Shown here one piece after another: positions 17,150-25,828 of a DNA stretch of 64,000 nucleotides. The stretch comes from CBDAQR01 sp965199055. Its GTDB lineage: Bacteria; Pseudomonadota; Gammaproteobacteria; Pseudomonadales; Halieaceae. The position numbers and the translations under genes are program-made. Each line of letters opens with the position of its first letter. Position 1 is the first letter of the stretch. Below the pieces are notes generated by a model that was not told where the DNA came from, made no database searches, and worked only from the letters and a program-made list of their open reading frames with translations. Location: NCBI GenBank assembly GCA_965199055.1, contig CBDAQR010000004.1:124001-188000 (forward strand). Direction: 5' to 3'.

Positions 17150-17551
17150 CTATTCTGACGTCGCCTCGTCTTCGTCGGACCCCATGACGTCGTCGATGCC
17201 ATAGTCTTCTTCCGGCGTCTCCAGGCTGGCCATCGGCGCAATACTACTCTCGAAGCTATCGAGAGTGTCGCCCGTAAAGTGCACACTCAGGCGTTCTTCG
17301 GCGATGATGTCGTTCCCATTGCGCAGCACATAAACGTAATCCCAGCGATCGCGATTGAAGCTGTCTTCGATTAGAGGTGTACCCAGTATGAACCGCACCT
17401 GACGTCTAGTCATACCAGGTTTGAGCTGCTCGACCATTTCTTCGGTCACGATATTGCCCTGCTCGACATTGATTCGGTATACGCCGGGGAAACCCCAGGA
17501 ACCGCAGCCGCTAAGGGCTAGCGCGATGAGCAGGAATGGCAGGATGCGCAT
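17150..17551 (-). CDS. bamE: Outer membrane protein assembly factor BamE
   Basis: Lipoprotein component of the BAM complex, which inserts beta-barrel proteins into the outer membrane. The 133-residue precursor starts MRILPFLLIALALSGCGSWGFPGVYRINVEQGN, with the lipidated Cys at residue 16. The SmpA/OmlA core follows: MVEQLKPGMTRRQVRFILGTPLIEDSF and DRWDYVYVLRNG. An acidic tail rich in Asp and Glu (from about residue 113) is longer than in E. coli. Divergent from fur with 73 nt between them. Confidence 0.95.
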   Translation of the reverse strand: MRILPFLLIALALSGCGSWGFPGVYRINVEQGNIVTEEMVEQLKPGMTRRQVRFILGTPLIEDSFNRDRWDYVYVLRNGNDIIAEERLSVHFTGDTLDSFESSIAPMASLETPEEDYGIDDVMGSDEDEATSE

Positions 17552-17624
17552 GGATGTACTTTCACTTCACTGGAAGGGGTGGCATGATACATCACCAGAA
17601 TCACTGAATACAGAGTAGGGCTGC

Positions 17625-18035
17625 ATGGCGGGAGAAAATCAGGAACTGCGCAAGGTTGGGCTTAAAGTCACCCTGCCGCGGGTCAAGATCCTGCAGCTTC
17701 TCGAGCAATCAGGACCCACCGCGCAGCACCTCAGTGCAGAAGATGTCTACCAGGCCCTGCGTGATGCGGGTGAGGATGTCGGTCTGGCCACGGTCTATCG
17801 TGTGCTCACACAATTTGAGTCAGCTGGCCTCGTAACGCGGCATAATTTCGAGACGGGCCACTCCGTGTTCGAACTCGCCAAGGGTGAGCATCACGACCAT
17901 ATGGTGTGTATGGAATCCGGCGATGTGATCGAGTTTGTCGACCCCATTATTGAAAAGCGTCAGCATGAGCTAGCCGAAGAACACGGCTACGAATTGGTTG
18001 ACCATTCGCTGGTGTTGTACGTCAAGAAGAAGTAA
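17625..18035 (+). CDS. fur: Ferric uptake regulator Fur
   Basis: Iron-responsive repressor of 136 residues. A winged-helix DNA-binding half (LPRVKILQLLEQSG... GLATVYRVLTQFESAGLV) is followed by the metal-binding dimer half with HHDHMVCMESGDVIEF near residues 87-102. The second Cys of the usual CxxC pair is Ser here, so the structural zinc site of E. coli Fur is incomplete; some other gammaproteobacterial Fur proteins share this. The 3' end overlaps that of recN by 14 nt (convergent). Confidence 0.95.
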   Translation: MAGENQELRKVGLKVTLPRVKILQLLEQSGPTAQHLSAEDVYQALRDAGEDVGLATVYRVLTQFESAGLVTRHNFETGHSVFELAKGEHHDHMVCMESGDVIEFVDPIIEKRQHELAEEHGYELVDHSLVLYVKKK

Positions 18036-19674
18036 GCATTTCCTTGGCCGCAGCGCGGGTTTTGCTGGTGATGTCTATGCCTCCCAGCATGCGCGCAATC
18101 TCTTCAATACGCGATTTTTCATCCAGCTGCGTCAGTTCAGCCAGCGTTTCATCCTTGCCTGCGGACTTGGCGACCTGTAGGTGTTGATGCCCTTGTGAAG
18201 CGACCTGAGGCAAGTGAGTAACACACAGCACCTGACTCTTGTTCGCCATGGTACGCAGCAACTTGCCCACTACTTCGGCAACGGCGCCGCCGATACCCAC
18301 ATCGACTTCATCGAACACCATACTGGCTACGGTATTGGCGTCTGCGGTGACGACCTGAATAGCCAGGGATATGCGCGACAGTTCGCCGCCTGAGGCTATC
18401 TTGCCCAGCGGTCTGGGCTCTTGTCCTGGGTTGGTGCTGACCAGAAAATCTATGTCTTCCAGACCCTGGGGGTGAGGGTTGCTGGACTCGCGTGGCTTTA
18501 GCGCAATGACAAGGCGGCAATCGCCCATAGCCAACTCGCCCAGTTGACTCTCCACCTGCTTCTGCAGTTTGGTGGCCGCTTTCTTGCGCGCCTCGCTCAG
18601 CTTGCCTGCCGCACCAGCGTAGCTATCGCCAAGCTGCTCCAGTTCCTTGCGCAGTTGCTCGAGTCGCTCGTCACTGCCGGCCAACCCATTGAGTTCGTCA
18701 GCAAGTTGAGCGTGCAGAGTTGCCAGCTCTGGCGCCTGCACTTTGTGCTTGCGCGCAATGTCGTAGACCGTATCGAGGCGGCGCTCTACGTCTTGCAGCT
18801 GGCCTGGGTCGATTTCTATAGCATCCAGGTGAGTGCGCAGCGAGTTGCGCGCCTCTTCCAGTTGTATTGCGGCACTGTCTAGCAACTCGCGTGCATCATC
18901 AATGTTTTTGCCGGTTAGTGCGTCGGTTTGGAGCAGCTGCAGCGCGCTGCGTGCCCCATCTTCTTGTGCCTCGCAGAGGCTCAACGCATCTTGCGTGGCC
19001 TGCAAAATGGTCTCCGCATTGGCCAACTGCTTCTGGTCTGCCTCCAACTGTTCAAGTTCTCCGGCTTGCAGATTGAGCTTATCCAGCTCGTCTACCTGGT
19101 AGCTTAGTAGCTGTGCACGAGCTCCCTGTTCATCGCGTGCCGCCGTCAATTCATCCAGCTCATGTTTTCTGCGCAACCAGTCCGATGCCATCTGCTCCAA
19201 CTCGCGCGCCGCCTTACTCTGGCCAGCAAACTCATCAAGCAATTGGCGTTGTGTGTCGCGCCGCAGCAGAGACTGGTGGGCGTGCTGCGAGTGAATATCA
19301 ATGAGCAGCTCACCTAACTGGGCGCAGTCTTGCAGCGTACAGCTGTTGCCGTTAATGAAGGCGCGCGAACGGCCTTCGCGAGTGATCACCCGGCGCAAAA
19401 TGCATTCGCCTTCGGCGTCCAGGTCACGGCCCTCTAGCCAGCGGGTCGCAGAGGGTATATCTGAGATATCAAAAGTGGCCGTAATTTCTGCACTCTGTTG
19501 TCCCACCCGAACAGCGGCAGGGTCAGCGCGGTCACCCAGGCATAGGCCCAGTGCATCGAGCATGATCGATTTGCCCGCGCCGGTTTCCCCGGTGATCACC
19601 GTCATGCCGTCGCGAAACTCCATCTCCAATGCGTCGACGATGGTGTAGTGGTTGATGTGGAGATGGCTGAGCAT
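18022..19674 (-). CDS. recN: DNA repair protein RecN
   Basis: SMC-like ATPase acting in double-strand break repair. The 550-residue product starts MLSHLHINHYTIVDALEMEF, matching the canonical RecN start, so ATG 19674 is preferred over an in-frame start 39 nt upstream. Walker A is GETGAGKSIMLDALGL near residues 29-44. A long coiled coil spans about 150-370. The signature LGKIASGGELSRISLAIQVV near 425-444 and Walker B MVFDEVDVGIGG near 458-469 complete the ATPase. I saw no LexA box upstream. Confidence 0.96.
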   Translation of the reverse strand: MLSHLHINHYTIVDALEMEFRDGMTVITGETGAGKSIMLDALGLCLGDRADPAAVRVGQQSAEITATFDISDIPSATRWLEGRDLDAEGECILRRVITREGRSRAFINGNSCTLQDCAQLGELLIDIHSQHAHQSLLRRDTQRQLLDEFAGQSKAARELEQMASDWLRRKHELDELTAARDEQGARAQLLSYQVDELDKLNLQAGELEQLEADQKQLANAETILQATQDALSLCEAQEDGARSALQLLQTDALTGKNIDDARELLDSAAIQLEEARNSLRTHLDAIEIDPGQLQDVERRLDTVYDIARKHKVQAPELATLHAQLADELNGLAGSDERLEQLRKELEQLGDSYAGAAGKLSEARKKAATKLQKQVESQLGELAMGDCRLVIALKPRESSNPHPQGLEDIDFLVSTNPGQEPRPLGKIASGGELSRISLAIQVVTADANTVASMVFDEVDVGIGGAVAEVVGKLLRTMANKSQVLCVTHLPQVASQGHQHLQVAKSAGKDETLAELTQLDEKSRIEEIARMLGGIDITSKTRAAAKEMLTSS

Positions 19675-19765
19675 GTTTATCTTATACCTCAGTTGTCTCA
19701 TCACTTGAACCACTCTGCGCAGATGGGATGGTTTTTTCTATTGGGAACTGGGTAGAATCAGGGCC

Positions 19766-20806
19766 ATGTCGGTACCGGAAATTTCTGAACGCGCGCAGTT
19801 GCTGTTAAAGGCGCTGGTGGAACGTCACATCAGGGACGGTCAGCCTGTTGGCTCCAAAACCTTACTCGAGGAAGCCGGGCTGCCAGTGTCTGCGGCGACG
19901 GTGCGCAACGTGATGTCTGATCTCGAGGAGCGCGGCTTTCTGGTGTCCCCGCATACCTCGGCGGGGCGCATCCCAACCTCGGCGGGATATCGTTTGTTTG
20001 TGGACAGCCTGCTGCAGGTGCGGCCGATACGAGAGGAGGCGCTAGAGGTTATGCGCGGTGAACTCAACCCGGATCTCTCCTCACGCGAACTGGTGCAGAA
20101 CGCCTCGCGCATGCTCTCTACCATTACTGCGCAGGCCGGTGTGGTTACCGTGCCGCGCCAGGAGAGCCACCAACTGCGCCAGGTGGAGTTTCTGCCATTG
20201 TCGGGTGAACGCGTGCTGGTCATCCTCGTCATTAACGAGCGCGAGGTACAGAATCGCATTATTCATACTCAGCGCCCCTATAGCGAGGAAGAGTTGCGCG
20301 TTGCTACGGCGCTGGCCAACCAGCGTTTTGCCGGGCACGACCTGCATAGCGTGCAGCAGCAGATTATTCGTGAGATGGAGGCGGACAAAGCCTCGATCGA
20401 TTCCTATATGCAAAGCACCCTTGATCTTGCCAGCAAGGCGTTCGAGGAAGAAGAAAAAGACGAAGAAGAATACGTGGTGGCGGGTGAGTCCCAGTTGCTG
20501 GGCAGCGCGACACCCGAAGAGCTAGACCGTTTGCAGGAGCTGTTTGAGGCATTTCAGCGCAAGAAAGATCTTCTGCACCTGTTAGAACGCTGTACCCGTG
20601 CCCAGGGCATCCAGATTTTCATCGGAGAAGAAGCCGGGTATGAGGTGCTTGGTGGATATAGCGTGGTCACTGCGCCCTATACCGACGGCGCCAACACCCT
20701 CGGTGTGCTCGGCGTTATTTGTCCCACACGTATGGCCTATGAGAAAGTGATTCCGATCGTCGACGTTACTGCCAAAATGCTCTCATCGGCGCTTTCTTCA
20801 TCCTGA
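19766..20806 (+). CDS. hrcA: Heat-inducible transcription repressor HrcA
   Basis: Repressor of class I heat-shock genes. The 346-residue protein begins with the winged-helix domain (QLLLKALVERHIRDGQPVGS, SAATVRNVMSDLEERGFL, SPHTSAGRIPTSAGYR), followed by the GAF-like HrcA domain ending LGVLGVICPTRMAYEKVIPIV. An acidic insert FEEEEKDEEEY lies near 226-236. No CIRCE operator (TTAGCACTC-N9-GAGTGCTAA) is visible anywhere in the grpE-dnaK-dnaJ region, so its targets are probably elsewhere (for example groESL). Divergent from recN. Confidence 0.96.
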   Translation: MSVPEISERAQLLLKALVERHIRDGQPVGSKTLLEEAGLPVSAATVRNVMSDLEERGFLVSPHTSAGRIPTSAGYRLFVDSLLQVRPIREEALEVMRGELNPDLSSRELVQNASRMLSTITAQAGVVTVPRQESHQLRQVEFLPLSGERVLVILVINEREVQNRIIHTQRPYSEEELRVATALANQRFAGHDLHSVQQQIIREMEADKASIDSYMQSTLDLASKAFEEEEKDEEEYVVAGESQLLGSATPEELDRLQELFEAFQRKKDLLHLLERCTRAQGIQIFIGEEAGYEVLGGYSVVTAPYTDGANTLGVLGVICPTRMAYEKVIPIVDVTAKMLSSALSSS

Positions 20807-20849
20807 CGGGGTCTTGGCTTCATCCTGACGAATTAATTTCCTCGCAGGC

Positions 20850-20878
20850 CTTGAAAACTGTGGCCTGCCGCCCCATAT
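20850..20878 (+). promoter_or_regulatory. Sigma32-type heat-shock promoter of grpE
   Basis: CTTGAAA at 20850-20856 and CCCCATAT at 20871-20878 with a 14-nt spacer match the established RpoH consensus almost perfectly. GCAGGCC (20844-20850) and GGCCTGC (20862-20868) form a 7-bp inverted repeat overlapping the -35 region. Transcription would start near 20886, leaving an approximately 85-nt leader before grpE. Confidence 0.85.
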
Positions 20879-20909
20879 CAACTCACACGATGAGACGACC
20901 TGCGCGCAG

Positions 20910-20946
20910 GGGCACCACGGTGTGCCCGGTGTGCCTTTTTTGTTTT
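20910..20946 (+). terminator. Terminator-like hairpin plus T-run in the grpE leader
   Basis: GGGCAC (20910-20915) can pair with GTGCCC (20922-20927); alternatively GGCACC pairs with GGTGTGCC ending 20935. The stem is followed directly by T6-G-T6. It lies downstream of the heat-shock promoter, so it can end hrcA transcripts but could also attenuate grpE mRNA. Confidence 0.55.
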
Positions 20947-20971
20947 TTAAATCAATAAGTTGGAGTTAGGC

Positions 20972-21649
20972 GTGGTCAACGAAGAACAGACCAAAACTGA
21001 AAGCGAAGCGTTAGAAGGTGAAGCTGCTGCCGAGCAGTCAGGCGCAGAGGCAACAGAGAACGCCGATGCCACGGCGGCCGAGTCCACGGCGGCCGAGTCC
21101 ACGGCGGCCGAGTCCACGGCGGCCGAAGATGCTGCCCAGGCAGCTGAGGATGCGGGCGATGCCGTTGAGGAGTTGGAAGAAGCCGAGGTGACGCTCGAAA
21201 CGCTGCAAGACGAACTGGCCCAGGCGAAAGATGCCGCGCTGCGCGCCCAGGCCGAGGCCCAGAACGCCCGCCGCCGCGCTGAGCAGGATGTCGAAAAGGC
21301 GCGCAAATATGCGTTGGAACGTTTCTCCGGAGATCTGTTGACCGTGGTGGACAACCTGGAGCGGGCCATCGAGGCCGCAGCAGGGGCGGAAGACGACACG
21401 GTTAAGTCTATCGCGGAAGGTGTTGAGTTAACGCATAAAAGCCTGCTGGATGCATTGAGTAAGCATAATGTCGAAGCGGTCGACCCGACCGGAGAGCCTT
21501 TTGACCCCAACCTGCATCAGGCGATGACGATGGTGCCCAACCCCGACATGGAACCGAATACAGTGATGGACGTGATGCAAAAGGGTTACACCCTTAGCGG
21601 CCGGCTCATTCGACCGGCGATGGTCGTGGTCAGCAAGGCGCCTGAATAG
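20972..21649 (+). CDS. grpE: Nucleotide exchange factor GrpE
   Basis: Releases ADP from DnaK. The GTG at 20972 is chosen because TTGGAG lies 6 nt upstream; a TTG 12 nt earlier would overlap that site. The product of 225 residues has an N-terminal low-complexity acidic/Ala region (residues 8-60), partly made of a tandem repeat. The long coiled coil follows (LETLQDELAQAKDAALRAQAE), then the conserved FDPNLHQAMTMVPNPD and the beta domain YTLSGRLIRPAMVVVSK. Preceded by its own heat-shock promoter and followed by dnaK with another. Confidence 0.95.
   Translation: MVNEEQTKTESEALEGEAAAEQSGAEATENADATAAESTAAESTAAESTAAEDAAQAAEDAGDAVEELEEAEVTLETLQDELAQAKDAALRAQAEAQNARRRAEQDVEKARKYALERFSGDLLTVVDNLERAIEAAAGAEDDTVKSIAEGVELTHKSLLDALSKHNVEAVDPTGEPFDPNLHQAMTMVPNPDMEPNTVMDVMQKGYTLSGRLIRPAMVVVSKAPE
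21071..21125 (+). repeat. 15-bp tandem repeat in grpE
   Basis: ACGGCGGCCGAGTCC is repeated three times exactly (21071-21115), with a partial fourth copy to 21125. It encodes the pentapeptide TAAES in the disordered N-terminal region. In-frame, so copy number could vary without breaking the gene. Confidence 0.85.
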
Positions 21650-21682
21650 AGAGTTAATTTTCGGCCTGGACCGCAATAACCC

Positions 21683-21710
21683 CTTGAAAGGTGTGGATTC
21701 GGGCCAATAT
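21683..21710 (+). promoter_or_regulatory. Sigma32-type promoter of dnaK
   Basis: CTTGAAA at 21683-21689, 13-nt spacer, then GCCAATAT at 21703-21710, which matches the CCCCATNT consensus at most positions. About 60 nt upstream of the dnaK ATG. Confidence 0.7.
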
Positions 21711-21769
21711 AGAACACAGTATTTTGATAACGCGGTCGACTGACGGTGACCGCCATGAGGAGAAACACA

Positions 21770-23710
21770 ATGGGCAAGATAATTGGCATTGATTTGGGTA
21801 CGACCAACAGCTGTGTGGCCGTACTGGACGGTGATGCTACCAAGGTCATCGAGAACGCAGAAGGCGATCGCACAACCCCTTCTATTATCGGCTACACCGA
21901 TGACAACGAAATTCTGGTGGGCCAGTCGGCGAAGCGGCAGGCGGTCACCAACCCGCAGAACACTGTTTTTGCGGTTAAGCGCCTGATCGGGCGTAAGTTC
22001 AAGGATGACGTCGTTCAGAAAGACATCTCTATGGTGCCGTACACCATTTCTGAAGCCGATAACGGCGACGCATGGGTAGAAGTGAAGGGCGAGAAGATGG
22101 CGCCCCCGCAGGTGTCTGCCCAGATCCTGATGAAGATGAAGAAGACCGCCGAGGAATTCCTGGGCGAGGAAGTGAAAGAAGCCGTGATCACGGTTCCTGC
22201 ATACTTCAATGATTCCCAGCGCCAGGCGACTAAAGATGCGGGCAAAATTGCCGGCCTGGATGTAAAGCGCATTATTAATGAGCCAACTGCGGCAGCGCTG
22301 GCTTACGGAATGGACAAAGCAAAGGGTGATCACACTATTGCGGTCTATGACCTGGGTGGCGGTACTTTTGATATCTCCGTTATCGAGATCGCCGAAGTCG
22401 ATGGTGAGCATCAGTTTGAAGTGCTCTCCACCAATGGCGACACGTTCCTGGGTGGTGAGGATTTCGACCTGCGTTTGATCGAATACCTCGCGGATGAGTT
22501 CAAGAAAGAAAGTGGCATCGATCTGCACAACGACCCGCTGGCGCTGCAGCGTTTAAAGGAAGCGGCGGAGAAGGCCAAGATTGAGCTGTCTTCGAGCCAG
22601 CAGACGGAAGTGAACCTACCTTACATAACGGCAGATGCCTCCGGACCCAAGCACCTGGTGGTGAAGCTGAGCCGCGCCAAGTTGGAAAGCCTGGTAGAAG
22701 ACCTGGTAGCGAAGTCCCTGGAGCCGATGAAGATCGCTCTGAAGGACGCTGACCTGAATCCTAGCGAGATTGATGACGTGATTCTGGTTGGCGGTCAGAC
22801 CCGCATGCCACTGGTGCAGGAAAAGGTCGCCGAGTTCTTTGGCAAAGAAGCGCGCCGCGACGTAAACCCCGACGAAGCGGTTGCCATGGGTGCTGCCCTG
22901 CAGGGTGCGGTACTGAGTGGCGACGTGAAAGACGTGCTGCTGCTGGACGTAACCCCACTGACCCTGGGTATTGAGACCATGGGTGGTGTGGCGACGCCAC
23001 TGATCGAGAAGAACACGACGATTCCAACCAAGAAGTCGCAGATCTTCTCGACCGCAGACGATAACCAGACTGCTGTGACTATTCACGTGGTACAGGGTGA
23101 GCGTAAGCAGGCGACGGGCAACAAGTCATTGGGCCGTTTTGACCTGGCGGATATTCCCCCGGCGCCGAGAGGTTTGCCTCAGATTGAGGTGACGTTTGAC
23201 CTGGATGCCAACGGTATTCTGCACGTGTCTGCGCAGGACAAGGCCACTGGTAAAGAGCAGTCGATTCGGATCACGGCTTCATCTGGTCTGAGCGACGACG
23301 AGATCGAGCAAATGGTTGCAGATGCTGAGGCGAATGCCGAGGCCGATGCGCAGTTCGAGGAACTGGTGACTGCGCGCAATACCTGTGAGGGTTTGATGCA
23401 CGCCACCAAGAAGACTCTCGAAGAGGCGGGTGAAAAGGCTACGGACGAAGAGAAGGCAGCTATTGAAGCCGCTGTCGCTGAAGCCGAGGAAGCGCTGAAA
23501 GGTGATGACAAGGAAGCCATTGAATCCGCTACGACCAAGCTGACGGAAGCTTCCGGCAGCTTGGCACAGAAGCTCTACGCCGAGCAGGCCGCGCAGGCTG
23601 AAGCCGCAGGCGGATCTGGTGCGGAGGGTGCCCAACAGGCCGAGCCCGCCGACGATGTGGTCGATGCCGAGTTCGAGGAAGTTAAGGACGACGATAAGAA
23701 AGCTTCGTAA
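21770..23710 (+). CDS. dnaK: Molecular chaperone DnaK (Hsp70)
   Basis: A 646-residue Hsp70, the family's normal length. The nucleotide-binding domain starts MGKIIGIDLGTTNSCVAVLDG, with AVYDLGGGTFDISVIE near residues 193-208 and DVILVGGQTRMP near 338-349. The substrate domain follows from DVTPLTLGIE near 393, ending in the conserved EEVKDDDKK-type tail. ATG 21770 has GAGGAG about 8 nt upstream; an in-frame earlier start would add eight non-conserved residues. Works with the adjacent GrpE and DnaJ. Confidence 0.98.
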   Translation: MGKIIGIDLGTTNSCVAVLDGDATKVIENAEGDRTTPSIIGYTDDNEILVGQSAKRQAVTNPQNTVFAVKRLIGRKFKDDVVQKDISMVPYTISEADNGDAWVEVKGEKMAPPQVSAQILMKMKKTAEEFLGEEVKEAVITVPAYFNDSQRQATKDAGKIAGLDVKRIINEPTAAALAYGMDKAKGDHTIAVYDLGGGTFDISVIEIAEVDGEHQFEVLSTNGDTFLGGEDFDLRLIEYLADEFKKESGIDLHNDPLALQRLKEAAEKAKIELSSSQQTEVNLPYITADASGPKHLVVKLSRAKLESLVEDLVAKSLEPMKIALKDADLNPSEIDDVILVGGQTRMPLVQEKVAEFFGKEARRDVNPDEAVAMGAALQGAVLSGDVKDVLLLDVTPLTLGIETMGGVATPLIEKNTTIPTKKSQIFSTADDNQTAVTIHVVQGERKQATGNKSLGRFDLADIPPAPRGLPQIEVTFDLDANGILHVSAQDKATGKEQSIRITASSGLSDDEIEQMVADAEANAEADAQFEELVTARNTCEGLMHATKKTLEEAGEKATDEEKAAIEAAVAEAEEALKGDDKEAIESATTKLTEASGSLAQKLYAEQAAQAEAAGGSGAEGAQQAEPADDVVDAEFEEVKDDDKKAS

Positions 23711-23718
23711 GAAGCTTT
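23699..23718 (+). terminator. Hairpin spanning the dnaK stop codon
   Basis: AAAGCTTC (23699-23706) pairs perfectly with GAAGCTTT (23711-23718), with the TAA stop at 23708-23710 in the loop region. Only a short pyrimidine tail follows, so it could partially reduce read-through into dnaJ. Confidence 0.5.
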
Positions 23719-23730
23719 CTCCAAGGCGAC

Positions 23731-23808
23731 GCACATGGATGTGCGGGGCTGCCGTCAGCTAGCGTCGCGAGAGGCATGGATGCCGCCGTCCGCGGAGGCG
23801 GGAGCGAC
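23731..23808. repeat. Dispersed palindromic element (ATGGAT type) between dnaK and dnaJ
   Basis: Contains GCACATGGATGTGC (23731-23744) and GGCATGGATGCC (23773-23784), the latter inside an outer stem GTCGC (23764-23768) / GCGAC (23804-23808). A shorter relative with the same order of parts occurs at 29586-29634. It is a non-coding palindromic repeat that will fold strongly in the dnaK-dnaJ mRNA. Confidence 0.65.
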
Positions 23809-23873
23809 GTCTATAATTACGCGGCGCGGGCTTTATTGTCCGCGTTGCCGTTTTGAGGAAATGCTGAAATAAC

Positions 23874-25001
23874 ATGTCGAAGCGCGACTATTACGAAGTA
23901 CTCGGGGTATCCAAGGGAGCCGACGAGAAGGAAATCAAGAAGGCCTACCGCCGGGTGGCGATGAAGTACCACCCGGACCGTAATCCTGATGCCCCCGATG
24001 CCGAGGACAAATTCAAGGAGGCCAGCGAGGCCTACGAGATATTGTCTGACCGGGAAAAGCGCGCAGCCTACGATCAGTTTGGTCATGCCGGTGTCGACCC
24101 GCAAATGGGCGGCGGAGGTGGCTTCCAGGGCAACTTCAGCGACATCTTTGGTGATGTATTCGGCGACATATTCGGTGGTGGCGGTGGTCGTGGGCGCAGT
24201 GGCCCCCAGCGCGGCGCTGATCTGCGTTATACCCTGGACATTTCTTTGGAAGATGCGGTTAAGGGCACCACAGTCAAGATTCGCGTGCCGACATTGGTTG
24301 GCTGCGAGGTCTGTGATGGCAGCGGCGCCAAGCCGGGCAGCACGCCCACTACCTGTGGTACCTGTGGCGGCAGTGGTCAGGTGCGTATGCAGCAGGGCTT
24401 TTTCCAGGTGCAGCAAACCTGTCCTACCTGTCGTGGTAAGGGCAAGGTGATTAGCGACCCCTGCACCAATTGCCGAGGTCACGGCCGCATCGAGGAAACC
24501 AAAACCCTTTCGGTGAAGGTGCCCCCTGGTGTTGATACGGGTGACCGCATTCGCCTAACGGGAGAGGGCGAAGCTGGCCCCGACGGCGGCCCCCCGGGCG
24601 ATCTGTTTGTGCAGATGTCGGTGCAAGATCACCCGATCTTCGAGCGTGACGGCAAGCACCTGTTTTGCGAAGTGCCGATTAATTTCGCCGACGCCGCCCT
24701 AGGCGGTGAGCTTGAAGTGCCCACTCTGGAAGGTCGCGTTAAGCTGAAAATTCCAGCTGAAACGCAGACCGGTAAATTGTTCCGCCTGCGTGGCAAAGGC
24801 GTCAAGCCGGTGCGTGGTGGCTCCGTGGGTGATCTGCTCTGTCGGGTCGTCGTTGAGACGCCGGTTAATCTCAATAAGCGCCAGAAGGAACTGCTGGAAG
24901 AATTCCAGCAAACCATGTCAGACTCCGGAACCCGTCACTCCCCGCGCCAGTCTAGCTGGTTCGAGGGGGTGAAGAACTTTTTCGATGACATGAAAATATG
25001 A
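23874..25001 (+). CDS. dnaJ: Chaperone protein DnaJ (Hsp40)
   Basis: A 375-residue type I J-protein. The J domain (residues 1-70) has the HPD motif in KYHPDRNPD, followed by a Gly/Phe-rich linker about 75-112. Four zinc-finger repeats (CEVCDGSG, CGTCGGSG, CPTCRGKG, CTNCRGHG) span about 143-205, then two beta substrate domains. It stimulates DnaK ATPase and presents substrates. Its stop overlaps the dapB start by 4 nt (ATGA). Confidence 0.98.
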   Translation: MSKRDYYEVLGVSKGADEKEIKKAYRRVAMKYHPDRNPDAPDAEDKFKEASEAYEILSDREKRAAYDQFGHAGVDPQMGGGGGFQGNFSDIFGDVFGDIFGGGGGRGRSGPQRGADLRYTLDISLEDAVKGTTVKIRVPTLVGCEVCDGSGAKPGSTPTTCGTCGGSGQVRMQQGFFQVQQTCPTCRGKGKVISDPCTNCRGHGRIEETKTLSVKVPPGVDTGDRIRLTGEGEAGPDGGPPGDLFVQMSVQDHPIFERDGKHLFCEVPINFADAALGGELEVPTLEGRVKLKIPAETQTGKLFRLRGKGVKPVRGGSVGDLLCRVVVETPVNLNKRQKELLEEFQQTMSDSGTRHSPRQSSWFEGVKNFFDDMKI

Positions 25002-25810
25002 GCATAAGAATTGGTGTGACCGGTGCCGCCGGGCGCATGGGTCGAACCCTGATTGAGACGGTGCACGCGGCAGAAGGCCTGGCGCTAGCGGCCGCAATAG
25101 AGCAGCCTGATAGCAGCCTGTTGGGCGCTGATGCCGGTGAGTTGGCTGGCCTCGGTAAGCTGGGTGTTGAGCTTGTGGGCAATGTGGCTTCGGTGACTAG
25201 CGATTTTGATCTGCTCATCGATTTCACCGTACCTGATGCCACGCTGGCCAATGTGGCGGCCTGCGCTGCCGCTGGCAAGAAAATGGTGATTGGCACGACA
25301 GGGTTCACAGCGCAGCAGCAGGCCGAAATCGATACCGCGGCGCAAAGCATTGCCATCTGCAAGGCGTCCAATTTCAGTACCGGCGTTAATCTGTGTTTTA
25401 AACTGCTGGAGATGGCTGCTGCCGTTACCGGCGACGATTACGATGTCGAGATCTATGAAGCTCATCACCGTCACAAGATTGATGCACCATCCGGCACCGC
25501 GCTGAGTATGGGTCAGGTAGTGGCCGATACGCTGGGTCGTGATCTCAACAAAGTGGCGGTTTACGGCCGTGAAGGCCAGACCGGTGCGCGTGAACGCGAC
25601 ACGATAGGATTTGCGACGGTACGGGCTGGCGATGTGGTGGGAGACCATACGGTAACTTTCGCTGCAGACGGTGAGCGCATCGAAATCAGCCACAAGGCAT
25701 CCAGCCGCATGTCATTTTCCCGCGGCGCGGTGCGTGCGGCAAGCTGGCTGGCAGGTAAGGCGCCAGGCCTATACGACATGCAGGATGTGCTCGATCTCAA
25801 GAGCAACTGA
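24998..25810 (+). CDS. dapB: 4-hydroxy-tetrahydrodipicolinate reductase DapB
   Basis: NAD(P)H-dependent step of lysine/diaminopimelate synthesis. The 270-residue protein has the dinucleotide-binding GVTGAAGRMGRTL at residues 6-18, the GTTGF segment near 96, and the substrate-binding EAHHRHKIDAPSGTAL near 152-167 with the conserved His pair and Lys. The start overlaps the dnaJ stop (ATGA), so it is co-transcribed with the heat-shock genes. In many relatives carAB follows; here a thioredoxin-like gene does. Confidence 0.97.
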   Translation: MSIRIGVTGAAGRMGRTLIETVHAAEGLALAAAIEQPDSSLLGADAGELAGLGKLGVELVGNVASVTSDFDLLIDFTVPDATLANVAACAAAGKKMVIGTTGFTAQQQAEIDTAAQSIAICKASNFSTGVNLCFKLLEMAAAVTGDDYDVEIYEAHHRHKIDAPSGTALSMGQVVADTLGRDLNKVAVYGREGQTGARERDTIGFATVRAGDVVGDHTVTFAADGERIEISHKASSRMSFSRGAVRAASWLAGKAPGLYDMQDVLDLKSN

Positions 25811-25828
25811 TTCACGGAGCGGGTACGC

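Noticed and set aside
19675..19765. LexA box upstream of recN
   Set aside because: No CTGT-N8-ACAG pattern is present in the recN-hrcA gap.
20807..21769. CIRCE operator for HrcA before grpE or dnaK
   Set aside because: No TTAGCACTC-N9-GAGTGCTAA-like sequence could be found.
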